In this document: positions 1 to 12,149 of the stretch, in pieces | How positions within the stretch are numbered: the first letter of the stretch is position 1 | Layout: every line of letters starts with the position of its first letter | Origin: Megachile rotundata | Lineage: Eukaryota > Arthropoda > Insecta > Hymenoptera > Megachilidae | Assembly (NCBI RefSeq): GCF_050947335.1 | Contig: NC_134991.1 | Coordinates: forward strand, 6,510,001 to 6,574,000 | Length of the DNA: 64,000 bases | Reading direction: 5' to 3' | The notes under the pieces: model-generated | Databases searched by the model: none | Seen by the model: the letters and a program-made list of their open reading frames with translations, nothing else | What the model was told of the DNA's origin: nothing | Program-made: the position numbers and the translations under genes

Positions 1-1010
1 TTACAAACGATTGCCTAGCCGGTGAGGGGAAAACGAAATACACGGTAACCGTGAAAAAAGAAGGAAATTATAACGAGTTCGCGAAGAAGTAACGAGATGT
101 CTAGACCACTTAACGGAAGCGGAGGAAAGAAAGGCAACCGGGGAGGAAAAACAAACGAAAAGTCATCACTCCCGAACGCTGACTCGATGCTCTTGTTGGT
201 GGAACTCCGGTGGCGCGGGCACGGCGCGCAACTAATTAGTACCCTCCGGTGATATTACACGCGTCGATACAGTTGTTCAGCCGCACCAAGCAAGCCGGTG
301 CAAGCAAGCAAGAATTTTCCAGGGCGTAAGCCGCGTTGGGAGCCACCCTCCCGGTTGGCTGGGGTGGATTTTATCAGAAACATCGGACGGAGAGAGAAAG
401 TACCCTTTGAAGGGGTTCGAAACTCACCCTTTCTTCACGGTACACGTCGGCTGCGCTGTGTGTGTACGTACACATCAGCGGGTCCTTCGTTTTCCCGCTA
501 GCGAAATCTCGACCTCCCGGTGTGGAAGAACGCACCACCGAACGACCCCTTTTCTCTCTTTCTCTCCCGCTCTGCGCCGATTTCCCGCTCTCCATTCACC
601 AGAAATTCATCAACCCTCTTCAACGGCGATTGCCAGCGTCGCGGTCGGCATGCACGCCCCGGCGCCGAGCAAATATTTCGCGTAAACGTATTCCTCTTCT
701 GTACTTATACATATTTGCGGCTTGCTTTTATACTGTATTAATTCGGACGGCATGCTACATGGTCAAATATATTCATTTCGGCTGTTGTACAGAGTGTTTC
801 TCAGATTGTGGCACACTCTGGCACATTAGTTGAAAAAGAGTTTGTGTCGTATCAACATAGGTGTATCATATGTGAATGGAATGCATACTATTCACAATAA
901 TTACAAGTATCTGCATAGACCAACAGACTTCCATTGATCTCATTCATCACATATCCCGGATTTTATACAGCAAATAACCGAAGAATATGGATCTAGTAGA
1001 GATTGTAGAC
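1..1010. other. Non-coding DNA, no gene recognised
   Basis: Mixed-composition sequence, moderately CpG-rich up to about 680 and AT-richer afterwards. Several overlapping open frames occur at 298-833 on both strands but none has a convincing ATG, recognisable domain or splice context. The only local structure seen is an uninterrupted pyrimidine tract at 546-568 and a short alternating GT/ACGT stretch near 460-475. Confidence 0.6.
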
Positions 1011-1082
1011 TCAGCTATTTCTGAATTCAGCCATTTTTTGTTCAGCACGACAACCACGTTGGTAACGACCCAGAACACCGCG

Positions 1083-1137
1083 TATATAAACGTATTCGCG
1101 TATAAAAGATGTACGGTGTACGTGTGTAAATTTCAGT
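1083..1137 (+). promoter_or_regulatory. Candidate TATA/initiator core promoter
   Basis: Two TATA-like boxes (TATATAAA at 1083-1090 and TATAAAAG at 1101-1108) precede TTTCAGTAAC, in which TCAGT (1133-1137) matches the insect initiator core. The distance from the first T of the second TATA box to the initiator A (1135) is 34 nt, slightly longer than the usual 30-33. Downstream the first ATG (1258) opens only a ten-codon frame, so any transcript would be non-coding or spliced. The motifs are visible; promoter function is inference. Confidence 0.25.
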
Positions 1138-1265
1138 AACCCACGTGTGGCAGTTGTTTCACAGACTGGCTCGACCGTAACTCTTTCCCTCCGTGTTCTC
1201 TCGAACGTTTCAGCTCGCGTCAAACGCACCCTCCACTTTTCCACTGTTTACAAGAACATGGAAAG

Positions 1266-3060
1266 TACGAGGGTAATTTTTACGTTTGCGTAAACTGACT
1301 ACTTTCGAACAGCGCGACGAACACTGATTTCGACGGATAAACCTTGCTAATTCCCTTGAAAATTGACTGTTTACCATATAAGAACAATTACGATCTGCAT
1401 ACTACATAATCAATACTCGGTTTATAAGAGAATCTGCGAAGATTTTCTTGATTTGCCTTTACAGGCAACTTGCATGTTAACTGCAAGACAAAATAACAAA
1501 CGTCTTGGTAGGTCTCAGTTAATCGCTAGATTTTCGCTACAACGTGTACCAATAGGGAATGACATGCATTCCCATGCAATCACAGTCCAAGTATCACGCA
1601 GTCTTCCGCATTTTCGAGCAGTCACCGCACGAGGGACGTCCCATACGTGCATCTAATTACGAAAACGATGACCGAGCGATTTCCTCTAGAAGTACCAATT
1701 AATTCCACCCATTCTTCCAAAGAAAAGAAATTGCCGGATCGCGGTGCGACTTTCTATACCTGTCACGAACGAACGAGCTAAGCGAGAACCGAATGACGAT
1801 GCATATGATGCTAATAGAGAGTGATGTGTCGTTGTCGACAATAACTATATTGATCTAACTAGGATCCTATCTCTTAATTTTAATATTGGTGCTCTACTTG
1901 TCAAGTGAATTTTGCAAGTCTAGAAATATGAGATTTATTGGAATTCAAATTTAGAAATGAAATCTGATATTCTAAATCTAGACCGAAAACATCAGTTACC
2001 TAGGATTTTCTTCGAAGAATTCCCGATTCCATGCAGTGGCATATCCTTGTCCTTCGATCCCTGGAAATTACATAAGGGCCTAGACCGGTAGGATAATAAA
2101 TCAGTCGGCGGACGGTTATCCCCTTGGCCGTAATATCGCGATATTTAGGAAGCCTGAGCATGACAGTTTTATTGTCCGCCAGGAGATATCGCAGAAGAAT
2201 ATTCATTCGGCTCGTAAATCAACGGTGAACATTCCCTTTTAAACGACCACGATGCAGCTCGACGTGGACTACCCTTTAACGTCTTCTCGACAAGTGCAAT
2301 CAGTCTGGATCATCATACTAAAAAAAGGAAGAAAAGAAATAAAAGATTCTCTATTCTTAAAGATCATTCTCGTTACGACGATATATCGGGTTTGACTTCG
2401 AGGAGGGGAGCAACCCTCGAAATAAGAGGAAAGTAAGGCGAAATCGGAGGATGGGAAGGGGAACCAGCTAGTGGATAAATCAGTCGGAAAACGCTTCGTT
2501 TAGCCGTGATATCGTGGTATCCTCGAGGATCCTGTTGGCGGAAGGGATTCTATTGCGTTCCAACGGCATCGAGCCGAGTAGCGTCAGCAAAGGCGCGCCT
2601 CGAATCTCGATCTACTTATTCCGTCGAGGGGTGGAGAACACCCCCGTCTCCTAGGCGTACTTCCTCGCGTCGCGTTGAAATTTCAAGGAAAATTTCTTTC
2701 CTGTCTCCTTCTCGTTCGTACACCGATACCATCGTTCTCGCTCTATCTTACCGGCATTTCCCGTTGCTTTTTATTGCATCGATATCCGACGCAAACAGCT
2801 GTAAACTTCCATCAGGTCCGCTCACCTCGTCGAGATGCATCCTCGTCGTTTCTCCTGCGCTCGAGTCCGCTCCATGCAATCCATCCGATGCGACGGTATT
2901 ACTCGCGGAATTATTTCGAGCGCGCTAGATTAGAGATTTATTCGTCGGGGGATGCGATTGGGTGTCGAGTCGAGGCGGTGATCGATGGAAATGGAACGCC
3001 TGATCGCTTCCGAATATTCTTCATGGGGAGAAGCTAGGAAATGGGAATTTGGACCCCTTT
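1266..3060. other. Non-coding DNA with an acceptor-like site and a diverged duplication
   Basis: No gene recognised. A pyrimidine-rich stretch ending in TTTACAG at about 1466 would make a good 3' splice site on the plus strand, but no convincing exon follows. Two diverged copies of a segment of about 50 bp lie at 2091-2155 and 2472-2535; both begin with ATAAATCAGTCGG and later carry GGCCGTAATATCG or its variant AGCCGTGATATCG. Open frames at 2506-3037 are low-complexity Ser/Arg/Pro-rich and look fortuitous. Confidence 0.45.
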
Positions 3061-3770
3061 CCGTAAGCCGATGCTACTCTAAAATAATGTTCTATTTGAT
3101 ATACAATCGATGAGACTTTTTTAAATGTACGATTACACAATTCTTTGATATTTAATCATACTTGAATTCATTTTTTGTGAAGGACAGATGATACGCAGCG
3201 AATAAAAAATGGTAGAATAGTAACTCTATATATATAGCATTAAACTTTATTCGCTCGGAGTACGTCTGCGTGAATCAACCCCCCTTTTTCTGCACCGAGC
3301 TTTTACTTCTCCATTACCGGTTTCTTTGTATAACTTTCTTTTTGCGAGCATAGTCTTCAGAAATTCGAGGTAGAAGTGAGTAACAATTATACCGTACATT
3401 CTTCATTCATACATTCTACAGATACCGCTGAAAATTTCCAAGTGGTATCTTCAAGGTAGTAGGTATCTTCAATTCAGAGAACTTTATGGTAGAATAAAAT
3501 GCAAACTTAAATTTCAGAAATACTCACTCAAAAATCTATTATACTTTCATATCAAATTTCATGTTAAAATACATTTATTTATCGTGTGTATTTTTACATA
3601 ATTAAGGTGGTACTTTTTTTTAGAGAATCACAAGAAGTTTATGAGTCACATGTACTAATGTGATAATAGTATAACACCACCGATTTCAAGTAGAGATGGG
3701 TAAAATCAGACTTGATCAATAAGGGTAAATTTTAGAATAAAATAGACAATTTGAAAAACTTTTAACGTTG
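3061..3770. other. AT-rich spacer
   Basis: AT-rich stretch with many stop codons in all frames and no repeat or RNA-gene signature noticed. Its edges are abrupt: CpG-rich DNA lies immediately before 3050 and after 3780. Confidence 0.6.
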
Positions 3771-4386
3771 AAGGAATTACACGACCGGAAAGTTCATCGA
3801 CACCAATAACGAAGCACGGGTGTCGTCGACCGCATCAACGCGATGACGTTTCGCTTGGTTGCTCCCCTCTCGCGAGTAGTCCAATTAATTAGACGCCTGT
3901 TCCTTAGGCGTTTGCCAGAAAACAATCCTCCAAGCGGACTTACTCAAGCCTGTTGCGTTGACGAGGCGTGCAAGCGACCTTATTAATATATATCGTTGTC
4001 AGCGGGAGACTCTTGATATCGCGGGGTTCCAAGGAAACGACAATTCCGTCTGGCGTATTGTGACGAGAGTCTGAAAAACCAGACGGTTTTTAACTGAGAT
4101 GCGACGCGGTCTTCTTTCATTCGAACAGTGTAATTCGTTGGCGGACGAAGAAGCCGGTGTCTCGGATAAATAATTCATTTTTCGTCTTTTTTCCCCGGAA
4201 GGTTGTCTCGACCTACGGCTAGTATCGAGTCATCGTGGATGGAAACCCGTCATTACAGCGCCACAGAGATAGCTGTAAATTATTCAAATAATAATGCACC
4301 TTCGCTTTAAGTAGCTAATCTTGTAAAATATCGAAGTTCCTCTATTACCGTCTTACGTAATTGATGGCTCTCCTCGGGGCGTTCAA

Positions 4387-4635
4387 ATGGCAGGCATGTT
4401 TCGCGCCGATCTTTCATCAGCGAAATTGCCTACCACCTTCGACGAAAATTGTCATTTCATGAAATTAAAAAGAATTTTGTCTCGGCAAAAAAAGACTGTA
4501 AGAAACTTTCGCAGGATGGACGTTTCCTATCCTGTAGCTTCGAAACATTTAATAGTTTCCTTCTTCGAGTTTGCAGCTATACGTTTCTTTGTTTGCATAT
4601 TGCTGGAGGAAGTAGAAATAAAAGTAATACAGTGA
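4387..4635 (+). other. Small ATG-initiated open frame, coding status undecided
   Basis: An 82-codon frame begins at an ATG with a favourable context (A at -3, G at +4). The N-terminal half is Lys/Arg-rich (cluster around residues 26-43), and residues about 57-73 form a hydrophobic stretch rich in Phe, Ile and Val that could be membrane-associated. No domain is recognised. No introns, poly(A) signal or promoter could be tied to it. Frames of this length are expected by chance in 64 kb, so it is recorded only because start context and composition are better than for most frames here. A spurious frame is the likelier reading. Confidence 0.12.
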
Positions 4636-4639
4636 AGAA

Positions 4640-7500
4640 TTGGAAGGAGCGAAAAGCAGTTACAAAGGGGTTAACCATTGCGGATAGTCGACCAGTTCTC
4701 GAAATTCACAGCATGCCGAGGGTATATAAGCTGGGGGCAATATATTAGAATTTCCAGCGATAGAAAGCGGCTGGTCCGAAAGCTTGGCAGGCTCTCCGGA
4801 GAGCGAAGCCACGAAAGAACGAAAGGTGTGAGATCCCTTAACGACCTTTCTGCGGCGAGAGGCGCTTCCCTGGATCTGGAAATCTTTAAATAAAACACTT
4901 TTAGCGGGCCGCGGGTTTGGCATCGATGGTCCTTCGGTGTACTTTAAGGGCTGTTCCTTGGCTTCGAAGAGAAACGAGCTCTATAAAGAACTCTCTCGCC
5001 CACTTTCGCCGTGAAACAGTTCTCCACTCTTAAATCCTCGTGTCTTCGGTTGCAGTTTCTCGCTCCAGATCGATTCGAAAGACTTCGTTCTTTCGGCGCG
5101 GTTGTTTCTTCTTAATTAATTCGGAGACGAATTAGTCGTACCTTGCAGCGATTTGCACCCTCTCGACAAAGTTTTTCCCTGCGAAGATTCGAGCGGGGAT
5201 TAATGGAAAAGTATGCTGCTCGTTCGAACGTCTGAACGTTAAGGGTGGAATTAAACGTTAGCCCTTGAGTGGCGAGAACAATGGACGTTCGTTGTTATTT
5301 CGTATAATGAAAATAGTCGCTCCGAGCGGGACCCTGAGAGAAATACTTACTTTATAAATAAGCCTCAGCAGGAATAATAATGAGTTTCCTTGATTGTTTT
5401 TAATTCTATATCCCATTTACTTCTAATTTTTAAAAATATACTTTCACAATCATATAAACGAGTTTAATTTAAACGAGTTTAAAAGTATTTTGTAAATATT
5501 TATCATGTATAGATTGTTTAATTAAACAGTTCTATAATTACAGTATCGTCTTAGGAAATTATATAAACTCTTGTGACAAGTTCTTCATACTTAACATTTT
5601 TCTTTTATATCACAATAGAATGAGTCAATTTTCTGAGGTTTAATCAGAAGTGAGATTCAACAAAATGTGTTGAATCTTTGAGTAATATTTTAAAACCGCG
5701 TTACCGAGGATGGAAAAGAGGGTACGAAAAAGACCTCGTCAGGAATTGACGATTTTTATTTGCTCGTCGAATCAATCCGCGAAACGATAACCCCTCGTTT
5801 TCTCGTCGGCAAACGCAATCTCTTCGAAGAGTGGTTTCTGCCGAGGGGTTATCTCTGGCTGCCGGATTCGACGCTCATCGAGCCGGCGTCTAATCCATAA
5901 GCAGCGACGCGTAACGAAGTTGGGGCGCGATAATAACCGGCGACGTGGCAATTAAATTCCGTGGAATCGTTTAGTGGCCCATAAATCTAGCTTCCTTCTG
6001 GGATAGAGGCGAAAGAAGACGAAGGAAACGGAGGCGGGGAAGAGGCATTCGGTGTTTCAGAGGCACCGCCTTAAATCCGTTAATGGGTTTACAAACGTGT
6101 GAAGTCCACTGAACGACTGGTAGACCGCCGAAACATATTTTCTTGGGCGTCGAATGATTTGTGGCGGCGAAAATAGGCGGACATGGAAAAGCTGCGCCGC
6201 TGAATCGACTCTGCCAAATGTTTCTTCTTCACACTCATTCATTCTTCCGTCGGTGATTTGTCTAACGAAGTTCCAGGTAGAGAAACTTAGAAATGCTAAT
6301 TAGACAATGTGATTTATAATTTCATTCTTTGTGCTCGCGATGACTGGAGTCTGACTTGATTTAACTCTGACCTCTTTGTCAAAATATGAATGCGACTCTT
6401 TTAACGTAACTTTAACCTATGAATCATAAAACCGGCGAATAGTGACCTAGATCTGTTAAACTTATACGGTGGTGCTTCAACTGCAAACACCTAATTTTTA
6501 TAACGAAAGACATTGAGCAAGTGAAATGTAGTCATACAAAATTTGTATGAAAAATGAAAAAGAATATAAAATTAAAAAATTAAAAGTGCAAAGTTGCAGT
6601 CTCTAATTGTATATTTATCAGTTAAGAGTGTGAAGAGGTGTCCACTTTCTTCCAGACAATAAATGTTAGTTTAAAGTTTCTTGCTTTTTAATAGAGAAGT
6701 CAGTTGACAGTTGTTACGAGTCAATACGAGTAAGTATATCTATTTTTATGACAGATCGTAAATTGTGAAAGGTATAAGACGACACATGTCGCTATAAACA
6801 AGAGTCGTTACCCGAGGGGTTCGTCACCCTAGACTCTCTGGGATACCATCATTAGAGTTCGTAGCTGTTGTTCGCTCGTCGTTTCGAACAAGAACAAATC
6901 GATCAGGTTATACACACGTCAATTACAAAGGAGACTTGGGTTAGAAAAGAAGGTACGATTGTCTGAAAATAAAAGGAAATTACAGTCGTTGCGAGAAACT
7001 AGACCTTATCACCTTTAAACCGGCTGACTCTATAGAAGTCAATTGTCAAGGACAAAAATGGCGAGGAAAATGGAGCTTACAGTTTCGTAATTCTCTGTTT
7101 TCTTTCGATTGTAAAGTCTATTAAAGAGCTGAGGATAGGTTCTATCAATGACCAATATCACGATCTGTAACTGGGTGCAATAACAGTATAGAATCGATAT
7201 ATACGATAGGCAATTGCGTTTTCCACTTCGCCTTGTCGTTCACAACTTTATTGCCCTCCTACCATTAACTCCGTACGCATTCGCGAATTGCCTAGAATCA
7301 CGATTAAAGCGTTCGTATCGAATCGTTCGTCGACAGCTCGTGACCCGGATAAAATTCATGGCTGGCGATTTATGGGGCATGGTATCGAACTGATATGTGA
7401 CAACCGAAAAACTGAACTTCTCTATTCATAACTTTCTCTTAATATTTTGTGGAATTAATCTTTCGGTTATATGTTATAATGTTAGACTTTCTGTGCATTT
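4640..7500. other. Non-coding DNA
   Basis: CpG-rich blocks (4640-5340, 5700-6280, 6800-7370) alternate with AT-rich ones (5380-5690, 6290-6780, 7380-7500). No gene, RNA or organised repeat was identified. The CpG-rich blocks contain scattered TAAT/ATTA homeodomain-type cores (for example around 5110-5140), which is common in insect regulatory DNA but not diagnostic. Confidence 0.5.
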
Positions 7501-7529
7501 TGTTACAATGTCACGTAAGATATGTGTTA

Positions 7530-7793
7530 TATAATTATACATTACATATGGTATGTTACATATTATCTTACTCATATGTCACACTTTATATGTAGAACAC
7601 TCACGTGTTATAATTTATTGCAACTCTTATACATTACAAAGCATTACAAATACATTACAATATAATATACGTTATACATATAATTATACATTATATATGG
7701 CATGTTACATATGATCTTACTGTTATGTTACATTTTATATGTATAACACTCACGTGTTATAATTTATTGCAACTCTTATGCATTACAAAGCAT
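7530..7793. repeat. Tandem duplication, 149-bp period
   Basis: Two AT-rich copies, 7530-7644 and 7679-7793, lie exactly 149 nt apart with no indel between corresponding bases at their two ends. Both contain TTATAATTTATTGCAACTC and end TTACAAAGCAT. Divergence is limited to scattered substitutions, so the duplication is fairly recent compared with the neighbouring degenerate array near 9.2-9.7 kb. Both copies are AT-rich with the palindrome-like CACTCACGTGTTATAA in the second half. Confidence 0.85.
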
Positions 7794-7799
7794 GTTGGA

Positions 7800-9180
7800 A
7801 TAATAAAATTCTTATACATCATTATAATTTTTGTACACAGATAGTATACATATTGTCTGTATACGTAATTATATATTTTTGTTACACGTGTGAGAGAAAA
7901 AGAGATGTTAAAATGTATGACAAAATAATAAAATGCGTTAAATAAGTTTTTGTTTGGAGAATTTCGAGTTGATGAAGCAGGTCGCCAGGGGGTTTGTTAA
8001 ACAACAGCAACATTTGTCAGTGAAAAAGTGCCACGTAGCCAGTTTCGCCGTAGTTTCCCGTAAACGTGTGTACGCGGAACGGTGGCCACGGTGAAAATAG
8101 TGGACGACCGCGTCACTTATCAAGAACGGTCGATAAAGCGGAGCAGGTAGGGTGGGAAGAGGCGATAAAGAGAGGAGAAAGAAGGCGATATCGCGATGCA
8201 ATTTCTTCTGAAGCCACGCGGACAGATTCTGCCGGGTCCGTTCTCTTCGTTCCCTTTCCCGCACTTCTCCCGATGGCACCGCTGTCCCGCGCATTGTTGA
8301 TGTTTCAAGATAAATACCAGATACAGACTACAATGCAACCCCTTCTGTACTTTGTAGGTAATTAATTACCAACCATTGTCCGTCACCGGCAGTAACGTAT
8401 ACGTTATATCAGCTAGCTGTCAACGATCGTCGCCGGCGCTATCGCGCCACGAGATTCCATTGTCCTTAACTATTATTCCCGCCGGTGGCAATACCGTACA
8501 TGGACCCGATGATAATGCGCGACCGGATCGAAATCACCGGGAGCAACATTCCTGCGTTCCGTCCTCTACTTTCGTCCCGCGAGCACGAGCGAGCCAACTA
8601 CGGTACCCGCAGTTCCCTAGCCGTCTCCGCCGCGCCAGGCCTCGGACTTCGATAAAATAACTAGCGCGATCCGCGATTCGCCTGGCACGCCGATGGATTT
8701 CCTATTGTATACGCGTCGCTACCCGAAAAAAATAAGTCCCGTTGCCGGTATTCCAGCCGGTGCGAATTCTTCGATATTTTTACAGCAACTTTGATCTCCT
8801 CGCCAGAGTTGCAAGTCTCCTCACAATCATCCGTCTACCCGTACCTTTGTTCGCAACAAATACTTGCAACTTTTTCCGAGCACCTCCAATGGTCATTTAT
8901 TTTGTTACGCCAGCTGGTTCGCGGTGCTGCTACATCGTTGAGACTTTCTGTTATTCTGTTTTTGGTAGAATCGAGTATTTATGCGCCTGGGGATCTTCAA
9001 ATTTAGACTTCGATGTTGGCTTATCGCTGATCGATGAAACGTATTTGGACTTCGGTGTATAATCAGTGCTGACTGGTGACAGGATAGGACTCAATGTGTA
9101 GTTAACGTATTTGATGTATGGGTGACATGTGGTTGAAACGTACATTTGTACTTGGCTATTTTTATATATTGCAGCAATTG
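7800..9180. other. Non-coding DNA, CpG-rich
   Basis: From about 7960 to 8700 the DNA is CpG-rich and open in several frames on both strands at once (for example 7938-8365), which points to low stop density rather than coding. No recognisable product. From 8700 onward the sequence becomes AT-richer and grades into the repeat array. Confidence 0.5.
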
Positions 9181-9184
9181 ACAG

Positions 9185-9705
9185 TTGCAATTAAGTATTT
9201 GCAAATATTTTTTCCAGTAGATACAGTATTGTCAGCTTTGGTAGGAAATTCGTATACTTAACACTTTGTACAAGGAAACGTATTTAAACCACATCATTCG
9301 TTAGACTATTTCAGCTACTAATAGCTAGAAACGACTAATTTTGTCTCTCGAATAGATCTCATCGTTAGTCTTTGTTTATCTAATAAAAAGGTCATTTAGC
9401 ACTTTGACTAGTGAGGTGTTTGAATCATCCATTAGGTTATTGCAATATAGTGCAACAGTAATCAGTTACGGTTTGGAAATGATTAACTAACTCTTTGAAA
9501 CAGATGCAGTTTTATCTGTAATCTTTGGTTGCATATTACAAAGGTTGTACCCTTAACACTTTGACTGATTACGTATTTGAATCTCATCATCCTTGAGACT
9601 GTGTGTTGCTGGTATCAGTTGCTATTTGAAAATCAGATGCAATCTTATCAGTATGCTCTAGTTGCATGTTACAAAGGTTGAAGCTTGCAACAGTCAAAGT
9701 GCTAA
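9185..9705. repeat. Degenerate tandem array, about 135-157-bp units
   Basis: A motif of the form TTARCACTTTG followed by GTATTTGAATC-CATCATC and a TTAGACT-like tail recurs at about 9258, 9396 and 9553. A second motif, AGATGCA-TTTATC followed after about 15 nt by GGTTGCATATTACAAAGGTTG or close variants, recurs at about 9503 and 9635. The motif also occurs reversed at about 9688-9703 (CAGTCAAAGTGCTAATA), so the array ends with an inverted part-unit. Copies are strongly diverged with indels. It resembles an old satellite-like or transposon-derived tandem expansion; no coding potential is seen. Confidence 0.6.
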
Positions 9706-9710
9706 TACTG

Positions 9711-11500
9711 TTCGAGATTTACTTCGTAAATTGGGTTGAGGAAGCGTTAGTTTCTTCAAACTGATGTACTCCAGTTTTGTATTCACATTATCGAACCTTC
9801 AGAAGTGCCATGTTTGCGGAATTTTGCGAAAGTGTTAGAGCGATTGTAACAAAATGTATCTAGATTACAAAGTTTTAAAATAGATAGAATTATGTTTTAA
9901 TTTTGATACAACAATACTGTCCGTGAAGTATCGAAAGCTTGCAGAATTAAAATCCATACAGTTCTTAAAACAAACCGAGTTGAAAGAGTTGCTACAGCAA
10001 TCGCACTTACCACATCCACAGTAAATAGCATCCACTCGCATCATCCGTGCATTCTGAATTCCCCTTCTCGTGAATCGTCAATCAAATCGCAAGTAGCCAA
10101 TTGCGGTACAAGGCAATCGTTGTCCCATCGATAAGAAAAGACCGGAAGCATTAGCGTGAACGTATTCCAGAGCGGAGGTCCCGGAAGCGTTCGGTAAGAG
10201 AAATATCTGTAACCGTGGCTGAAGGTCGGAAATTCCTGGCGCATTACCGGCCAATCGTGTGTGCTACATGGAAACTCGTCGTCTGCTCGCCTAATGTACG
10301 GCAGCTAACGTAATGCAGTCGTGTTTCGTGCTAGGCAAGTGCGGCTAGCGCCCTTTATACGCCCGCCACCTTTTCCGCCTCCTTCGGCCGTTTCTGTCTC
10401 CTCTTCGTCGTCGCCGTTCTATCGTTACCGCAAGCTCGAAACACGAACGGTCAGATTGAAATCAGAGCGTGTACGAGCGACGAAACGCGGCGGATGGCGA
10501 GAATGCGCTGTTCTCTCGCTGCGCCGTCCTCTGGAACACGTTTATTTGGCTGTTTGGCGACCGCGTTAACGTGCAGCAATAAGTTTGTGCGGATTTCGGG
10601 GGACGCGTAACGCTATCTCCAAACGTTTATTGCACCGAGCTTCTGTTTGCTGCAGCTGGTAACAGAGTCGCAGATGCTTGAAGGCCGCTTCGCGAGACCG
10701 TCATTGTTTAATTTTGTTGCGACGAAACGAGCGTGAAGATTACATGACACTCTGCCGTTTCTGAAACTAATGATTGAATCTCGTATGTTTATGCAAATAT
10801 TTCGTGCCCCTCGTTTTAGTTCACGTACGTTTTGCATATTTTATCCTTATTTTTTGTATATCTCGCATACTTTCAGGTGTTACTAGTGCATTAATATGCA
10901 TAGTCTAGAAACCATGCATGTAGGACTAGCGGTGTAAGGAGATTATGAAAATGAAACATAAAATAGGAGATTAAACCCGATGTTATTTAACGTAAGGGTA
11001 CTCCCTTTCCATCGATAAATTTTAAGCTTCTTTGATAAGTAAATATGTCTTTTCTAATTAACATCTAATTAGCGGTACTCGTGAATGGAACGTATATATC
11101 GTTCACCTGTGTCATTTCAAAGTATAATTACAATACTGCTTTAGTTGACGTATCACTGAAATTTATGTCACTACATGATTTTACACTTTTACAATACAGT
11201 GACTATTCAGAGATGTAGCCCTGGAAATATCTAACATATATCATTGAAACTCACACAAAACATTAAATATTTTGTTTCCATTTTTCATAAAAAAATTCTT
11301 AAAAATTTCACAAAAATTCCTAAACTCTTATGTAATCCACATTCGAATGTGGGGACGAAGTACACACCGTAGAGTCAAATCGAGATACAGCAGTTCATCG
11401 ATAAGTTTTCAATTCCCTAATCGGTATCCCCGGCGATAAAGCACGTAGATGGAGAAATAAATTTCGCAAGCATCAGGCAAAATATAAATAAACCACGCGA
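9711..11500. other. Non-coding DNA
   Basis: No gene recognised. 10040-10620 is CpG-rich with fortuitous open frames on both strands; 10840-11340 is AT-rich. A pyrimidine-rich acceptor-like site ends in TTTCAG at about 10877, without a convincing exon after it. Confidence 0.5.
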
Positions 11501-11570
11501 CGGTGTGCGCAGAAGTCTGTTCCTGTAGGCGCGTTCGTGACTGCGCTAGCTCCTGCGGGAACGTTACGAA

Positions 11571-11589
11571 GAGGAGAGGAGAGGAGAGG
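11571..11589. repeat. Microsatellite (GAGAG/GGAGA pentamer)
   Basis: About four uninterrupted copies of a purine pentamer, GAGGA. Confidence 0.85.
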
Positions 11590-11924
11590 CGTACGTTACC
11601 GGCAGGCCTGTTTTACATGGCCGATTGCATCTCCTTTCCATGCGCCACGGCGACACGCGTTCCTTTCCGTTCCCCTGCACGCTCGCGAACACGAGAGGAT
11701 TTTCTAGCGGCTTTGCTAGCGGTCTTGAAGGGTCGCCGATCGTAGCCCTGATCTCACGCGGTACAATTAGGATGCCCTTAAACGGAGATCCGCGGAAGAG
11801 CCGAGCCGCGTTATACCGGTTTCCGGCAGCGTGCAACGTTTGCGAATGGAATCCGCCTCGAACGCCAGTCTCCTCGGCGACGGGACTTTGCGATCAGCTT
11901 CCATCCTTTTGCGAATTATACGAG

Positions 11925-12148
11925 ACGTGTAATTGCATCTTGACGGGAGCTTTCTCCTTTTTCGGCGAAAAAATTGCAATTAGGAAGATGGACAAAGTGG
12001 GGTATTTACGGAGTCCCACTTTGTCAAATGGTCAATACGTGTAACTGCGTTTGGATAGGAATTTTCTTCTTTTTCGAGGAAAAAATTCCAGGCACGAGTT
12101 GGACAAAATGGGGTCGTGGTGTATCTCGCTTTACCAAATACAGTTACT
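11925..12148. repeat. Tandem duplication, 112-bp period, with internal hairpin
   Basis: Two head-to-tail copies, 11925-12036 and 12037-12148, both start ACGTGTAAYTGC, contain TTTTCG-GAAAAAATT and then GGACAAARTGGGGT. The second copy has drifted substantially. The first copy ends in a perfect 11-bp hairpin: GACAAAGTGGG at 11991-12001 and CCCACTTTGTC at 12015-12025, with a 13-nt loop. In copy two the corresponding 3' arm has decayed (TTTACC), so only copy one keeps the stem. The unit is not recognised as a named element. Confidence 0.7.
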
Positions 12149-12149
12149 T

